Positions 26,457-35,859 of a stretch of DNA of 64,000 bases are shown here, in pieces. Numbering within the stretch: the first letter of the stretch is position 1; the number at the start of each line of letters is the position of its first letter. The notes under the pieces are model-generated. The model made no database searches and was not told the origin of the DNA. It was given only the letters and a program-made list of their open reading frames with translations. The translations under genes and the position numbers were made by a program. Source of the stretch: JAJDOD01 sp050299835 (GTDB lineage: Bacteria > Pseudomonadota > Alphaproteobacteria > Rhodobacterales > Rhodobacteraceae); contig JBNKWP010000001.1 of the NCBI GenBank assembly GCA_050299835.1, forward strand, positions 124,001 through 188,000, read 5' to 3'.

Positions 26457-26933
26457 ATGCCCCGACCCGAACCCGTCACATTTTCAGTTACCGACGAAGA
26501 CGCCATGACCCGGTTCGGCGCACGTCTCGCCGATGAGCTGAGACCCGGCGATACCGTCCTTTTTCGAGGGCCGATCGGTGCGGGCAAATCGCATCTCGCA
26601 CGTGCCATGATCCAAAGCGTCATCGGGCCGGGCGAACACGTTCCCTCGCCCACCTTCAACCTTGTCCAGACCTATGAGGCTGAAGGTGCGGAGATCTGGC
26701 ACACGGACCTCTATCGCTTATCCGACAGCTCCGAATTGGTCGAACTTGGTCTGGATGAGGCACTTGGGACCGCAATCGTGCTGATCGAATGGCCCGACAG
26801 GTTGCCGGAGGAGCTCGTGCCGGAAAACGCTCTTTCGATCGACATTCATCCCACTGAGGCCGGGCGGGATGTAACCTTGCACAGCGCCTGCGAACGTTGG
26901 GCGGATGTCTTTGCGGGGATGCGCGATGTCTGA
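26457..26933 (+). CDS. tsaE: tRNA threonylcarbamoyladenosine biosynthesis ATPase
   Basis: P-loop ATPase of 158 residues that drives the TsaB-TsaD-TsaE complex in t6A synthesis. Walker A is GPIGAGKSHLAR (about 37-48); SPTFNLVQTYE (about 66-76) and the Walker B-like IWHTDLYRL follow, then LGLDEALGTAIVLIEWPDRL, all typical of TsaE. It overlaps amgK by eight bases and starts the tsaE-amgK-murU-addB-addA chain. TsaD is encoded 9 kb to the left. Confidence 0.94.
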   Translation: MPRPEPVTFSVTDEDAMTRFGARLADELRPGDTVLFRGPIGAGKSHLARAMIQSVIGPGEHVPSPTFNLVQTYEAEGAEIWHTDLYRLSDSSELVELGLDEALGTAIVLIEWPDRLPEELVPENALSIDIHPTEAGRDVTLHSACERWADVFAGMRDV

Positions 26934-27858
26934 CCGGCATACGCAAATCGAAGACTTCGTATCCGATGCCGGGTGGTCCGCAGCAGATCGGCAACCGGTG
27001 TCGGGCGATATGTCTTCCCGACGCTATTTCCGCCTCTCCGACGCTGGTGCAACCGCCATTCTCATGGATGCCGACGCCCCGATGACGGCCTTCGTCAGAA
27101 TGACCCGTTGGCTTTCAAAACAGGGGCTCACTGCACCGGACATCCTTGCCGCGGACCCGGACTCGGGTCTGATCCTGCTTGAGGATTTCGGCAACACCTC
27201 GCTGAAATCGATCTTGACCGGTACCCCCGATCTCGAAACCGAGCTTTTCGAGGATTGCATAACGATCCTGCTCACAATCCGCGCCGCCCAACCTCCAGAA
27301 CTTGATCAGCCTGATGCAGTCGGCCTTGTCGAATGGACCACTTTGACCGACGCCCATTACCCCGGCATTTCTCCCAAGGCACTGCACCCTCTCCGAGAAA
27401 GACTGTGTGCGGTCCTGTCGGAGCTTCTGGCAGAGAAAGCAACTGTCTCTCTTCGTGATTTTCACAGTGAGAACATGATGTGGCTGCCGGAGCGGCACGG
27501 TCATTTGCGGTTGGGGCTGCTGGACTATCAGGACGCGTTCCTGACCCATCCGGCCTATGATCTCATGTCGCTTCTCACCGATGCCCGGACATGGATTTCA
27601 AAGGAACTCAGAACCCGAGTTTTCGACCGCTACATCGAGAGATCGGGCGACGATCACACGGACTTCGCACGCGCTTTCGCCGCGCTTTCCATCCAGCGCA
27701 ACCTTCGCATCCTCGGCATCTTCACACGAGCGAATAGGCACCTCGCTGCCATACCCAACACCCGACGCTACCTTGCCGAGGCGCTGGAGCACCGGGATTT
27801 CGCCGATCTTCGCGATGCCGCTCTCGCCGCCCTGCCACCACTGGAGCAACGGCAATGA
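26926..27858 (+). CDS. amgK: Aminoglycoside-phosphotransferase-fold sugar kinase (AmgK, MurNAc/GlcNAc kinase)
   Basis: A 310-residue kinase from the ATG at 26926 (MSDRHTQIEDFV), inside the tsaE end. The APH fold is clear: SSRRYFRL near 27-34, the catalytic LRDFHSENMMW (Brenner motif DxHxxN, about 180-190) and the metal-binding LGLLDYQDAF (about 201-210). Next to MurU this identifies AmgK, the anomeric kinase making N-acetylmuramate-1-phosphate in the peptidoglycan-recycling bypass that sidesteps MurA and fosfomycin. It overlaps murU by ATGA. Older annotation of such genes as 'aminoglycoside phosphotransferase' is misleading. Confidence 0.88.
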   Translation: MSDRHTQIEDFVSDAGWSAADRQPVSGDMSSRRYFRLSDAGATAILMDADAPMTAFVRMTRWLSKQGLTAPDILAADPDSGLILLEDFGNTSLKSILTGTPDLETELFEDCITILLTIRAAQPPELDQPDAVGLVEWTTLTDAHYPGISPKALHPLRERLCAVLSELLAEKATVSLRDFHSENMMWLPERHGHLRLGLLDYQDAFLTHPAYDLMSLLTDARTWISKELRTRVFDRYIERSGDDHTDFARAFAALSIQRNLRILGIFTRANRHLAAIPNTRRYLAEALEHRDFADLRDAALAALPPLEQRQ

Positions 27859-28508
27859 CCCCCGCCGCGATGATCTTCGCCGCGGGGTTCGGAACCCGGA
27901 TGGGCGATCTGACGCTCAATACTCCCAAGCCGATGCTAACGCTTGGTGGGCGCCCGATGATCGACTATGCCATCGACCTTCTCCGCGACGCTGGCGTCTC
28001 GCAGATCGTGGCGAACACCCATTACCGCCCGGACGACCTGGAACGGCACCTCACCCATCGGGGCGTCAAACCCCTTCGCGAAGATACCATCCTTGAGACT
28101 GGCGGAGGCTTAAGGGCGGCGTTGCCGGATCTGGGCGAGAGTCCCGTCGTGACGATGAACCCCGACGCCTTCTGGTCCGGCCCGAATCCTGTGGAGCAAC
28201 TTCTCTCGGTATGGCGGGAGGACATGACCGCGCTCCTGCTTTTGACCCGGCCACAAGACGGGGAAGACAGCGATTTCAGTCTCGAACGCGGGGAAATCCG
28301 ACGGAACGGGTCCTATCGGTACACTGGCCTGCAAATCCTGCGAACCGACTGGCTGAGCGAAATTGAAGATCGTGTTTTCTCCCTCAACCTCTATTGGGAC
28401 TTGCTGATGAGCCGGGGACCGGTCCACGGTCTGGTCTATGACGGGAGCTGGGTGGATATTGGCACATCGCAGAATCTGGCGGATGCCAATCGAAGGTTCG
28501 CGCGATGA
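27855..28508 (+). CDS. murU: N-acetylmuramate-1-phosphate uridylyltransferase
   Basis: Nucleotidyltransferase of 217 residues. The N-terminal MIFAAGFGTRMGDLTLNTPK carries the GxGTRM...PK uridylyl-binding signature; NTHYRPDDL and VVTMNPDAFW (the metal-binding D region, about 96-105) follow, and DIGTSQNLADANRR closes the fold. It uses UTP to make UDP-MurNAc from the AmgK product. The gene is sandwiched by 4-base overlaps with amgK and addB, so cell-wall recycling and DNA repair genes share one transcript, a conserved order in this group. Confidence 0.9.
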   Translation: MTPAAMIFAAGFGTRMGDLTLNTPKPMLTLGGRPMIDYAIDLLRDAGVSQIVANTHYRPDDLERHLTHRGVKPLREDTILETGGGLRAALPDLGESPVVTMNPDAFWSGPNPVEQLLSVWREDMTALLLLTRPQDGEDSDFSLERGEIRRNGSYRYTGLQILRTDWLSEIEDRVFSLNLYWDLLMSRGPVHGLVYDGSWVDIGTSQNLADANRRFAR

Positions 28509-31426
28509 ATGAGGGGACCCCGCCCAAGGGAACGATCTACGGTGTCCCGCCCGGCGCGGATTTCGTGGCGCAACTTCACCAGCGCCTTCTGACCCTTTCC
28601 GATGGCAAGCCGCCAGAGGATCTGGCGCGCATCAACGTCCTCCTTCCCAGCCGCCGGATGCAACGACGGCTTCGTGGCCTGTTCGATCAGGACGGCAATC
28701 GGTTGCTGCCCCGGATCGGGCTTGTGACGGACGTGACACATTTGCTGCCAGGTGGAACGGGCTTGCGGCCGCAGTCGAAACTTGCCCGTCTTCTGGACCT
28801 CAAGACGCTGGTCGCACGGCTTGTCGATCTCGATCCACGGCTGTCCCGCGCCGATGTTATCGATCTGACGATCAGCCTGACTGAATTGCTCGACGAAATG
28901 CGTGGTGAAGGTGTGTCCTTCGACGCGATCGAGGCGATTTCGCCCGATGATCAATCCAGACATTGGGACCAGAGCCTGAGCTTTCTCAAGGCAATCCGCG
29001 ACTACGTCGAAAATCTTGACAACACGGAAGTCGACGCCGAACACCTGCACCGGATGCAGGTCGAGGCTCTGACCGACCACTGGCAGGTTTCGCCTCCGCG
29101 CCACCCTGTGCTCATCGCCGGATCGACCGGGTCGCGCGCGACAACGCAAATGCTGATGGCCGCCGTCGCGGATTTACCGACCGGTGAGGTCCTGCTCCCC
29201 GGCTTCGATCCTGACCTGCCACCGGAGATCTGGAGCACACTGACCGCCAGCCGACGCCACGAAGATCACCCGCAGTTTCGTTTCGCCGCATTCCTCGACC
29301 GGATCGGCGTAGAGCCGAAAGATGTTCGCGCCCTGGGGGCACCGCCCGACCTGGGGCGCAACAAATTGATTTCCCTGTCGCTTCGCCCTGCCCCGGTGAC
29401 CGATCAATGGCTGACGCAAGGCCCCACGCTTGGCCCGCTTGGGCCATTGACGCGAAACCTGACCCTGATCGAGGCCCGCGACACCCGTGAAGAAGCGCTG
29501 GCCATCGCCCTTGCCGTTCGCTCGGAAGTCGAGCAGGGCCGATCCATCGCCCTGATCTCACCTGACGCTACCTTATCCCGCCGCGTGTCCGCCGAATTGG
29601 CACGCTGGAAGATCATGCCGGACGATAGTGGCGGCACGCCGCTCGGACTGACCGCGCCCGGTCGGTTTCTTCGACTGACCGGGCGTTTGTCCGAAGCCCC
29701 ACCGGGTCCGGCAGAGCTTGTCGCACTCCTGAAACACCCGATGACCCGCGCCGGTGAGGAGCGGGGCCCGCATATGAAGACCACTCAGGAATTTGAGATA
29801 TTTCTCAGAAAACGGCGCGGGGTGACCGTTGGATCGGAAGAAATCGACGCCTTCGCAGAAGATCAAAAGGACACCACCTGGACAGACTGGCTGAACCGGG
29901 CCATCGGAACCGCGCTCCACGTCCCTGGCGAAACGCTGGGCGAGGTTGCCAAGCACCACTCTGCCGTCGTCCACGCCTTCGCGGGAGCGGAGTCCATTTT
30001 TCAGATGGAAAGCGACGAGACCGGGGCCCGAACACTCGAAATCCTGCAAGACTTCATTTCGCATGGGGATGGCGGGGCAAATGTCACCCGGCGCGAGTAT
30101 CTCCAACTTCTCGAGCGAACGCTGGCCAGCGAAAGCGCCCGCACCCAGGAGGGCGTTCGCCCGGACGTGGTGATCTGGGGCACACTCGAAGCCCGCGTGC
30201 AGGGTGCCGATACGGTCATACTCTGCGGTCTGAACGAAGGCGTCTGGCCGGAGCAACCCAAGGCTGATCCCTGGCTCAATCGCGCGATGCGCCAACAGGC
30301 CGGTCTATTGTTGCCGGAACGTCAGATCGGTCTTGCCGCCCATGATTTCCAGCAGGCCATCGGCGCGGCGAAGGTGATCCTGACCCGCCCCGCACGAAGC
30401 GACGGAGCGGAAACCGTGCCGTCGCGCTGGCTGAGCCGTTTGACGAACCTGCTCGGCGGCCTGTCAGAAAACGGCGGCCCGAACGCGCTGGAAGCCATGC
30501 GGGACCGGGGCCGCATCTTTCTCAACACCGCCGCTCAGATGGACCGGCCGCACGGGGAGCCAATACCCGAGCCGCGCCCTGCCCCCGCGCCGCCCGTGGA
30601 CGTTCGGCCACGGGCTTTCTATGTCACCGAGATTCAGCGCCTGATCCGCGACCCTTACGATATCTATGCTCGCCGCATTCTACGACTGGCACCTCTCGAC
30701 CCGCTGACCCCCGTCATGGACGCCCGTCTGAAGGGAACGGTCATTCACGAGGTGCTGGAGGATTTCTTCAACCCAGATGCGGCTTTTGCCGATATCGAGA
30801 CCGAGCGCCGACGGTTCCGCGAGATCACCGATCGACATCTTGCCCAGGTTCCGGACCCGATTGAGCGTGCCGAATGGTTCAGTCAGCTTGATGCCAATTT
30901 CGCGTGGCTCTTCGAGGAAGAAGTGAAGCGCCGTCTGGTCGCCACCCCGCTCGCGACCGAGCAGAAGGCCAGATACATCATCCCCGGCACCGGGTTCGAG
31001 ATCACCGGCAAGGCCGACAGGATCGACCGCCTGAAAGATGGCAGGCTCGTTATCTACGATTACAAGACCGGCGCACCGCCCTCGCACAAGGATATCCTTC
31101 TTTACGACCGGCAACTGGTGATCGAGGCCGCGATGGCCGAGGCAGGCGCCTTTGCCGAACTGTTCGCGGAGACGGTCGCAAGGGTGGTTCATCTCGGCGT
31201 TGGCCGGACGCCGAGGGAGCAAGTCACTGAATTGACGGAGGACAATCAAACAGTCTCTGTTCCGGGGCAATTGCGGTCTTTGCTGGAGGCTTTCCTTGTC
31301 CCGGCGTTGGGGTACACGTCCCGTCGGGCCATGGATACGCTACGTTGGAACGGCGAATTCGATCACCTCGCGCGCTTCGGCGAGTGGGACGAATCCTCCG
31401 AGGCTGTTCTGAGGCGGGTTCCATGA
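28505..31426 (+). CDS. addB: Double-strand break repair protein AddB
   Basis: A 973-residue subunit of the AddAB helicase-nuclease. The N-terminal inactivated-helicase part includes VLLPSRRMQRRLRGLF (about 39-54); the C-terminal RecB-type nuclease has VYIDE-like helices, a conserved H in GTVIHEVLEDFF (about 746-757) and the catalytic RLVIYDYKTGAPP (about 850-862). I see no cysteine pattern in the C-terminal domain, so the Fe-S cluster of Firmicutes AddB appears absent, as expected for alphaproteobacteria. Start and stop codons overlap murU and addA. Confidence 0.93.
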   Translation: MNEGTPPKGTIYGVPPGADFVAQLHQRLLTLSDGKPPEDLARINVLLPSRRMQRRLRGLFDQDGNRLLPRIGLVTDVTHLLPGGTGLRPQSKLARLLDLKTLVARLVDLDPRLSRADVIDLTISLTELLDEMRGEGVSFDAIEAISPDDQSRHWDQSLSFLKAIRDYVENLDNTEVDAEHLHRMQVEALTDHWQVSPPRHPVLIAGSTGSRATTQMLMAAVADLPTGEVLLPGFDPDLPPEIWSTLTASRRHEDHPQFRFAAFLDRIGVEPKDVRALGAPPDLGRNKLISLSLRPAPVTDQWLTQGPTLGPLGPLTRNLTLIEARDTREEALAIALAVRSEVEQGRSIALISPDATLSRRVSAELARWKIMPDDSGGTPLGLTAPGRFLRLTGRLSEAPPGPAELVALLKHPMTRAGEERGPHMKTTQEFEIFLRKRRGVTVGSEEIDAFAEDQKDTTWTDWLNRAIGTALHVPGETLGEVAKHHSAVVHAFAGAESIFQMESDETGARTLEILQDFISHGDGGANVTRREYLQLLERTLASESARTQEGVRPDVVIWGTLEARVQGADTVILCGLNEGVWPEQPKADPWLNRAMRQQAGLLLPERQIGLAAHDFQQAIGAAKVILTRPARSDGAETVPSRWLSRLTNLLGGLSENGGPNALEAMRDRGRIFLNTAAQMDRPHGEPIPEPRPAPAPPVDVRPRAFYVTEIQRLIRDPYDIYARRILRLAPLDPLTPVMDARLKGTVIHEVLEDFFNPDAAFADIETERRRFREITDRHLAQVPDPIERAEWFSQLDANFAWLFEEEVKRRLVATPLATEQKARYIIPGTGFEITGKADRIDRLKDGRLVIYDYKTGAPPSHKDILLYDRQLVIEAAMAEAGAFAELFAETVARVVHLGVGRTPREQVTELTEDNQTVSVPGQLRSLLEAFLVPALGYTSRRAMDTLRWNGEFDHLARFGEWDESSEAVLRRVP

Positions 31427-34400
31427 CCGATGACGCAACCCGCGCCCAGATCCGGGCCGCCCGCCCTGACAGATCCACCTGGCTGACCGCCAATGCCGGT
31501 TCGGGCAAGACCCGTGTTCTGACCAACCGCGTCGCGCGGCTGCTGCTCAGGGGCGAGGAGCCGCAGAACATCCTCTGCCTGACCTATACGACGGCGGCGG
31601 CAAGCGAGATGCAAAACCGTCTTTTCAAGACTTTGGGGCATTGGGCGATGCTGGGCGACGCAGCCTTGCGGGATGAACTCCGCGCACTCGGGGAAGATCC
31701 GCCCGAGGACCTGTCCCGCGCCCGCACTCTCTTCGCCAGCGCCATCGAGGCGCCCGGCGGACTGAAGATCCAGACAATCCATTCCTTCTGCGCCCGTGTC
31801 CTGCGACAGTTCCCGCTTGAGGCAGGCGTGAACCCGCAGTTCACCGAAATGGATGATGCCGCGCAGACCACACTGATGCGCGATGTGATCACAAAGATCG
31901 CGACCCAACAGACGTCCCTGCTCGCTCGCATTCGCCGTGGCTATTCGGGCGATGACATCACCAATCTCGCGAAGGATATCGCGAAGAATGCGGAGAGCTT
32001 TGATCCGCCTGAGGCTCGGGCGGAAATCTTCGCGGCTTTTGGTGTCGATCCAGGCCAAACGTTGGAAAAGCTCATTGCCGAAACGCTCTCCAATCAGGAC
32101 ATCGCATTTCTGAAGTCGCTGATTCCGGTCCTCGATACCGGAAAATCGACAGATATAGCCCTTGCCGAAGTCTTCGCGGGTCTCCCCGAAACGCCCACAT
32201 TGTCAGCCTTGCAACGTCTGGAAGACGCGCTTCTGACCAAGGGCGGCGCGAAACTGCCATTCTCGCTCAAGCTCTCACCCACAAAGGACCTGCGGGAAAG
32301 CGCCCGGTTCGCAGCTTTCCTGCCCGAATATGTCGGGATCGGAGAGCGTGTCGAGGCTGCCCGCCGCACCCGAATTGCACTCGACGCCGCCGAAACCACG
32401 GACGCGCTTCATCGTTTTGCCGAAGTCTTCCTCCCTCTTTATCAGCAGGCCAAGACGGCTCAGGGCATGCTCGATTTCGATGATCTGATCCGCCGGACCC
32501 GTGATCTGCTGACCAGCCGCAGCCTGCAATGGGTGCTCTACCGGCTGGACGGACGCATCGACCACGTACTGGTCGATGAGGCGCAGGACACCAGTCCCGC
32601 GCAATGGGACGTGATCGGTGCGCTGTCCGGAGAGATCGTCGCCGGTCACAGCGAACGCGAGCGCACTTTGTTCATCGTGGGCGACAAGAAGCAGTCGATC
32701 TATAGTTTTCAGGGAGCCGATGCCGAAGGGTTCGATGCGCGGGGCAGGGCGTTTCGCCAAAGCCTTGCCGGCGGGCCGGGTATGGCAGTTGGCGAATTGC
32801 TCCATTCCTTCCGGTCCGCGCCAGCCATCCTCGACTGTGTGGATGCCGTGTTTTCCGCCGACAGCGGAGCCGGCGACCCGACGCGGCATAGCGCCTTTCA
32901 CGACTCCATGCCCGGCCGTGTCGATCTGTGGGATCTGATCCCACGCGCAGAGAAGGAAGACGAACCGCCCTGGTACGACCCGCGGCCACGTACCGTCGCC
33001 AACGATGCGCCGCACCAACTGGCCGAGAAAATCGCCGAGTATATTTCCGATTTGCTGAAATCAGGCACTATTCAAGGGAAAGACGGCAGTTGGCGCCGCA
33101 TTCTGCCGGGCGACATCATGATCCTGGTCCAGCGCCGCAGCGCCCTGTTCGACAAGATCATTTCCGCCTGCAAGGCACGGGATCTCGATATTGCCGGTGC
33201 AGATGTGCTGAAACTCGGCTCCGAGCTTGCCGTGCGCGATATCCTTGCCCTTCTCGCCTTCCTTACCCTGCCGGAAGATGACCTTGCGCTTGCCACCGCC
33301 CTGCGTTCACCGCTTTTGGGGTGGAGCGAGGGCGAGCTTTACGATCTGGCGGCACATCGACCGGACAAGGCCTTTCTCTGGCAGGCATTGCGGGACAGAA
33401 GGACGGAGTTTGCTCCGACATTTGAAATCCTGACGGCCCTTCGGCACCGCGTCGATCATGCGCGGCCATTTGAGCTGATAAACGCGATCCTTACCGAGTT
33501 CGGCGGTCGGCAACGGCTTTTGCAACGGATCGGACAGGAGGCAGAGGACGGCATCGACGAACTTCTGAACCAGGCGCTGGCATTTGAGATCGGCAATGTG
33601 CCCACATTGACCGGCTTCCTTGAGACGACGCAAGCCTCTGATATCTCAGTCAAACGTCAGTCGGACGCCAGTGGCAACCTGCTGCGCGTCATGACGGTCC
33701 ACGGTGCGAAGGGCCTGGAAAGCCCCATCGTGATCCTGCCCGACACGACCTCCGGACCGGCGCGGGCGGGACAATATGTTGCGAAGGGGCCAGATGGCAT
33801 AGCAACGCTGACCCGGGGGCGGGACCGGTCGCCGCCGGAAATGCAGGAGGTGTTGGACGCAAGGAAACTGGCGGAGCAAGCAGAGCGCGACCGTCTGCTC
33901 TATGTCGCGATGACGCGGGCGGAGAAGTGGCTGATCGTCTGTGGGGCGCAGCCAGGCGGAAACTCGGAACGGTTGAACTGGCACGAGCAGGTCGAGGGCG
34001 GGCTGACATCTCTGGGTGCCGAGGCGATCTCGACCCCAAGCGGGGGCGGGCTTCGCTTTGCCACAGAAACCTGGAAGGAACATCCTGATTCCAATGAGTT
34101 AGACGTTCCCAAGGATCAGGCAACGCTTGCAGAATTCGGGCCATCCCCGATGCCGAAACGCCCGGCGATCCTCTCGCCCTCGAAGCTTGGGGGGGACAAG
34201 GTGGTTGAGGGTGTTTCCGAAAACGGGGGAGGTGTCGAGCTCGGTCGTCGGGTTCATGTTCTGCTGGAACATCTGCCCGATGCGGCAAATCCTTTGGAAG
34301 CAGCACAGTTTCTTCTGGATCGCGGTCCGCACGCGACCGCGCCGGAGGAGATTGAGCGGCTTTGTGATCACGCTTTGTCCATTATCTCCGCGTATCCGCA

Positions 34401-34731
34401 GATCTTCGCAAAGGCGACGCTGGCCGAGGTTGATATCACCGGGTTTTCACCCACGCTGGACGCCCGCATTTCAGGCTCCATCGACCGCCTCGTGATATCC
34501 CAAGACGTTGTTTCCGTTGTGGATTTCAAGACCAACGCCATTGTTCCAGCGCGCCCGGAAGATACGCCGGAGAGCATTCTGAGGCAGATAGGGGCCTATC
34601 TTGAGGCGCTTGAGTTCATCTATCCCGATCATCGCATCGAGCTTGCCATTCTTTGGACGGCGTCTGGAGCTCTCATGCCGCTGGAACACGCGATCGTGAG
34701 GGAGGCTCTGGCGCGTTCCACTACATCTTGA
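31423..34731 (+). CDS. addA: Double-strand break repair helicase AddA
   Basis: UvrD/RecB-family helicase-nuclease of 1102 residues from the ATG overlapping the addB stop. Walker A is ANAGSGKTRVLTNR (about 25-38); Walker B lies in HVLVDEAQDTSPAQWD (about 382-397); VMTVHGAKGLESPIVIL and LLYVAMTRAEKWLIV are helicase motifs V/VI. The C-terminal nuclease motif is VVSVVDFKTNAIV. With AddB it resects breaks for RecA loading. A distant in-frame start inside addB is rejected because coupling by ATGA is the rule in this operon. Confidence 0.95.
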   Translation: MTDDATRAQIRAARPDRSTWLTANAGSGKTRVLTNRVARLLLRGEEPQNILCLTYTTAAASEMQNRLFKTLGHWAMLGDAALRDELRALGEDPPEDLSRARTLFASAIEAPGGLKIQTIHSFCARVLRQFPLEAGVNPQFTEMDDAAQTTLMRDVITKIATQQTSLLARIRRGYSGDDITNLAKDIAKNAESFDPPEARAEIFAAFGVDPGQTLEKLIAETLSNQDIAFLKSLIPVLDTGKSTDIALAEVFAGLPETPTLSALQRLEDALLTKGGAKLPFSLKLSPTKDLRESARFAAFLPEYVGIGERVEAARRTRIALDAAETTDALHRFAEVFLPLYQQAKTAQGMLDFDDLIRRTRDLLTSRSLQWVLYRLDGRIDHVLVDEAQDTSPAQWDVIGALSGEIVAGHSERERTLFIVGDKKQSIYSFQGADAEGFDARGRAFRQSLAGGPGMAVGELLHSFRSAPAILDCVDAVFSADSGAGDPTRHSAFHDSMPGRVDLWDLIPRAEKEDEPPWYDPRPRTVANDAPHQLAEKIAEYISDLLKSGTIQGKDGSWRRILPGDIMILVQRRSALFDKIISACKARDLDIAGADVLKLGSELAVRDILALLAFLTLPEDDLALATALRSPLLGWSEGELYDLAAHRPDKAFLWQALRDRRTEFAPTFEILTALRHRVDHARPFELINAILTEFGGRQRLLQRIGQEAEDGIDELLNQALAFEIGNVPTLTGFLETTQASDISVKRQSDASGNLLRVMTVHGAKGLESPIVILPDTTSGPARAGQYVAKGPDGIATLTRGRDRSPPEMQEVLDARKLAEQAERDRLLYVAMTRAEKWLIVCGAQPGGNSERLNWHEQVEGGLTSLGAEAISTPSGGGLRFATETWKEHPDSNELDVPKDQATLAEFGPSPMPKRPAILSPSKLGGDKVVEGVSENGGGVELGRRVHVLLEHLPDAANPLEAAQFLLDRGPHATAPEEIERLCDHALSIISAYPQIFAKATLAEVDITGFSPTLDARISGSIDRLVISQDVVSVVDFKTNAIVPARPEDTPESILRQIGAYLEALEFIYPDHRIELAILWTASGALMPLEHAIVREALARSTTS

Positions 34732-34756
34732 CGTCAGACCGAGGGCTACATAGGTT
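34728..34756 (+). promoter_or_regulatory. Candidate trxA promoter
   Basis: TTGACG, 17-base spacer, TAGGTT. The -35 overlaps the addA stop codon, about 30 bases before the trxA start at its -10 edge. The -10 is weak. Confidence 0.3.
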
Positions 34757-34785
34757 CAACGCCTCAGACAAAAGGGGATTCTCAC

Positions 34786-35106
34786 ATGGCTACCGTTGCC
34801 GTTACCGACGATACGTTCGACGCCGAAGTCCGCAATTCGGACGTTCCGGTTGTCGTTGATTTCTGGGCTGAATGGTGCGGTCCCTGTAAGCAGATCGGAC
34901 CGGCTCTGGAAGAGCTAAGTGCCGAATATGATGGCAAAATCAAGATCGCCAAGGTCAATGTGGACGAGAACCCGAATTCGCCCGCGCAACTGGGTGTTCG
35001 TGGTATTCCGGCACTGTTCCTGTTCAAGGACGGTCAGGTCGTATCCAACAAGACCGGCGCTGCGCCGAAGGCGATGCTGAAGGGCTGGATCGACGAGTCC
35101 ATCTGA
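34786..35106 (+). CDS. trxA: Thioredoxin 1
   Basis: Cytosolic thioredoxin of 106 residues with the active site WCGPC at 30-34 within VVDFWAEWCGPCKQIGP, the cis-proline in RGIPALFLFKDG (about 72-83), and a classical length. It reduces protein disulfides, ribonucleotide reductase and PAPS reductase. It follows addA by 54 bases with an AAAAGGGG ribosome-binding site; trxA downstream of addA is the standard Rhodobacterales order. Confidence 0.97.
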   Translation: MATVAVTDDTFDAEVRNSDVPVVVDFWAEWCGPCKQIGPALEELSAEYDGKIKIAKVNVDENPNSPAQLGVRGIPALFLFKDGQVVSNKTGAAPKAMLKGWIDESI

Positions 35107-35214
35107 CCGCCGTTCGTTAACGAGGGGTTACGTGTACATCCGCTGAAACCGCAATCCGTTACGTTTTGTACGTGTTTCGCGACCCCCGAAAACCGTTTTG
35201 TACAAGTTACCGTT

Positions 35215-35244
35215 CGCCCCGGTTCATTGAAGATGACCGGGGCG
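35215..35244. terminator. Hairpin between trxA and hslV
   Basis: CGCCCCGGT ... ACCGGGGCG, a 9-bp perfect stem with a 12-base loop. It could end the addBA-trxA transcript. It lies between the TGTAC repeats and the hslV promoter; there is no long T-run. Confidence 0.45.
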
Positions 35245-35248
35245 TTCG

Positions 35249-35279
35249 CTTGCAGTCCGCCGCCGGGTTGCACATATAG
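35249..35279 (+). promoter_or_regulatory. Candidate heat-shock (RpoH) promoter for hslV
   Basis: CTTGCAG (35249-35255) and CATATAG (35273-35279) with about 17 bases between resemble the sigma-32 pattern CTTG...CnTATnTn. The site lies just upstream of the hslV ribosome-binding site (GGAGGT) and fits the heat-shock regulation known for hslVU. Spacing is a little long. Confidence 0.35.
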
Positions 35280-35300
35280 CCCCGGACGGAGGTACGACCC

Positions 35301-35855
35301 ATGGCTGACGAATTTCCAGGCTGGCACGGCACGACGATCATCGGCGTCCGCAAGGGCGGCAAGGTGGTGATTGCGGGCGACGGGCAGGTTAGCCTGGGCC
35401 AGACCGTTATCAAGGGGACCGCGCGGAAGGTGCGGCGACTTTCTCCCGGCGGGTTCGAGATCGTGGCAGGGTTTGCCGGATCGACGGCTGATGCGTTCAC
35501 TTTGCTGGAGAGGCTGGAGGCGAAGCTGGAAGCGACGCCGGGGCAGTTGCAGCGGGCTTGCGTGGAACTCGCCAAGGACTGGCGTACCGACAAGTATCTT
35601 CAGAAACTGGAAGCGATGCTGATCGTCACCGATGGCGACGGACTTTACGTGGTGACCGGGGCAGGGGACGTGCTGGAACCCGAACATGATGTGACCGCGA
35701 TCGGGTCTGGCGGGAATTATGCGCTGGCCGCGGGTCGTGCGATGATGGACGGGGATCTGGACGCCGAGGACATCGCGCGGAAGGCAATGGCGATTGCGTC
35801 CGACATCTGCGTGTACACCAACGGCAATCTGACCGTCGAAACGCTGGGCGGTTGA
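35301..35855 (+). CDS. hslV: ATP-dependent protease subunit HslV (ClpQ)
   Basis: A 184-residue peptidase of the HslVU complex. The catalytic nucleophile is predicted to be T11, exposed after removal of a 10-residue propeptide (GTT in WHGTTIIGVRK). GDGQVSLGQTVIKGTARKVR (about 31-50) and GFAGSTADAFTLLE are family hallmarks. It forms the double-ring chamber capped by HslU, encoded 1.1 kb downstream with one membrane-protein gene in between. Confidence 0.96.
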   Translation: MADEFPGWHGTTIIGVRKGGKVVIAGDGQVSLGQTVIKGTARKVRRLSPGGFEIVAGFAGSTADAFTLLERLEAKLEATPGQLQRACVELAKDWRTDKYLQKLEAMLIVTDGDGLYVVTGAGDVLEPEHDVTAIGSGGNYALAAGRAMMDGDLDAEDIARKAMAIASDICVYTNGNLTVETLGG

Positions 35856-35859
35856 TCCG

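Noticed and set aside
35107..35300. Iteron-type plasmid or phage origin from TGTAC repeats
   Set aside because: Only three boxes, with no rep gene and a housekeeping context; an operator array is more economical.
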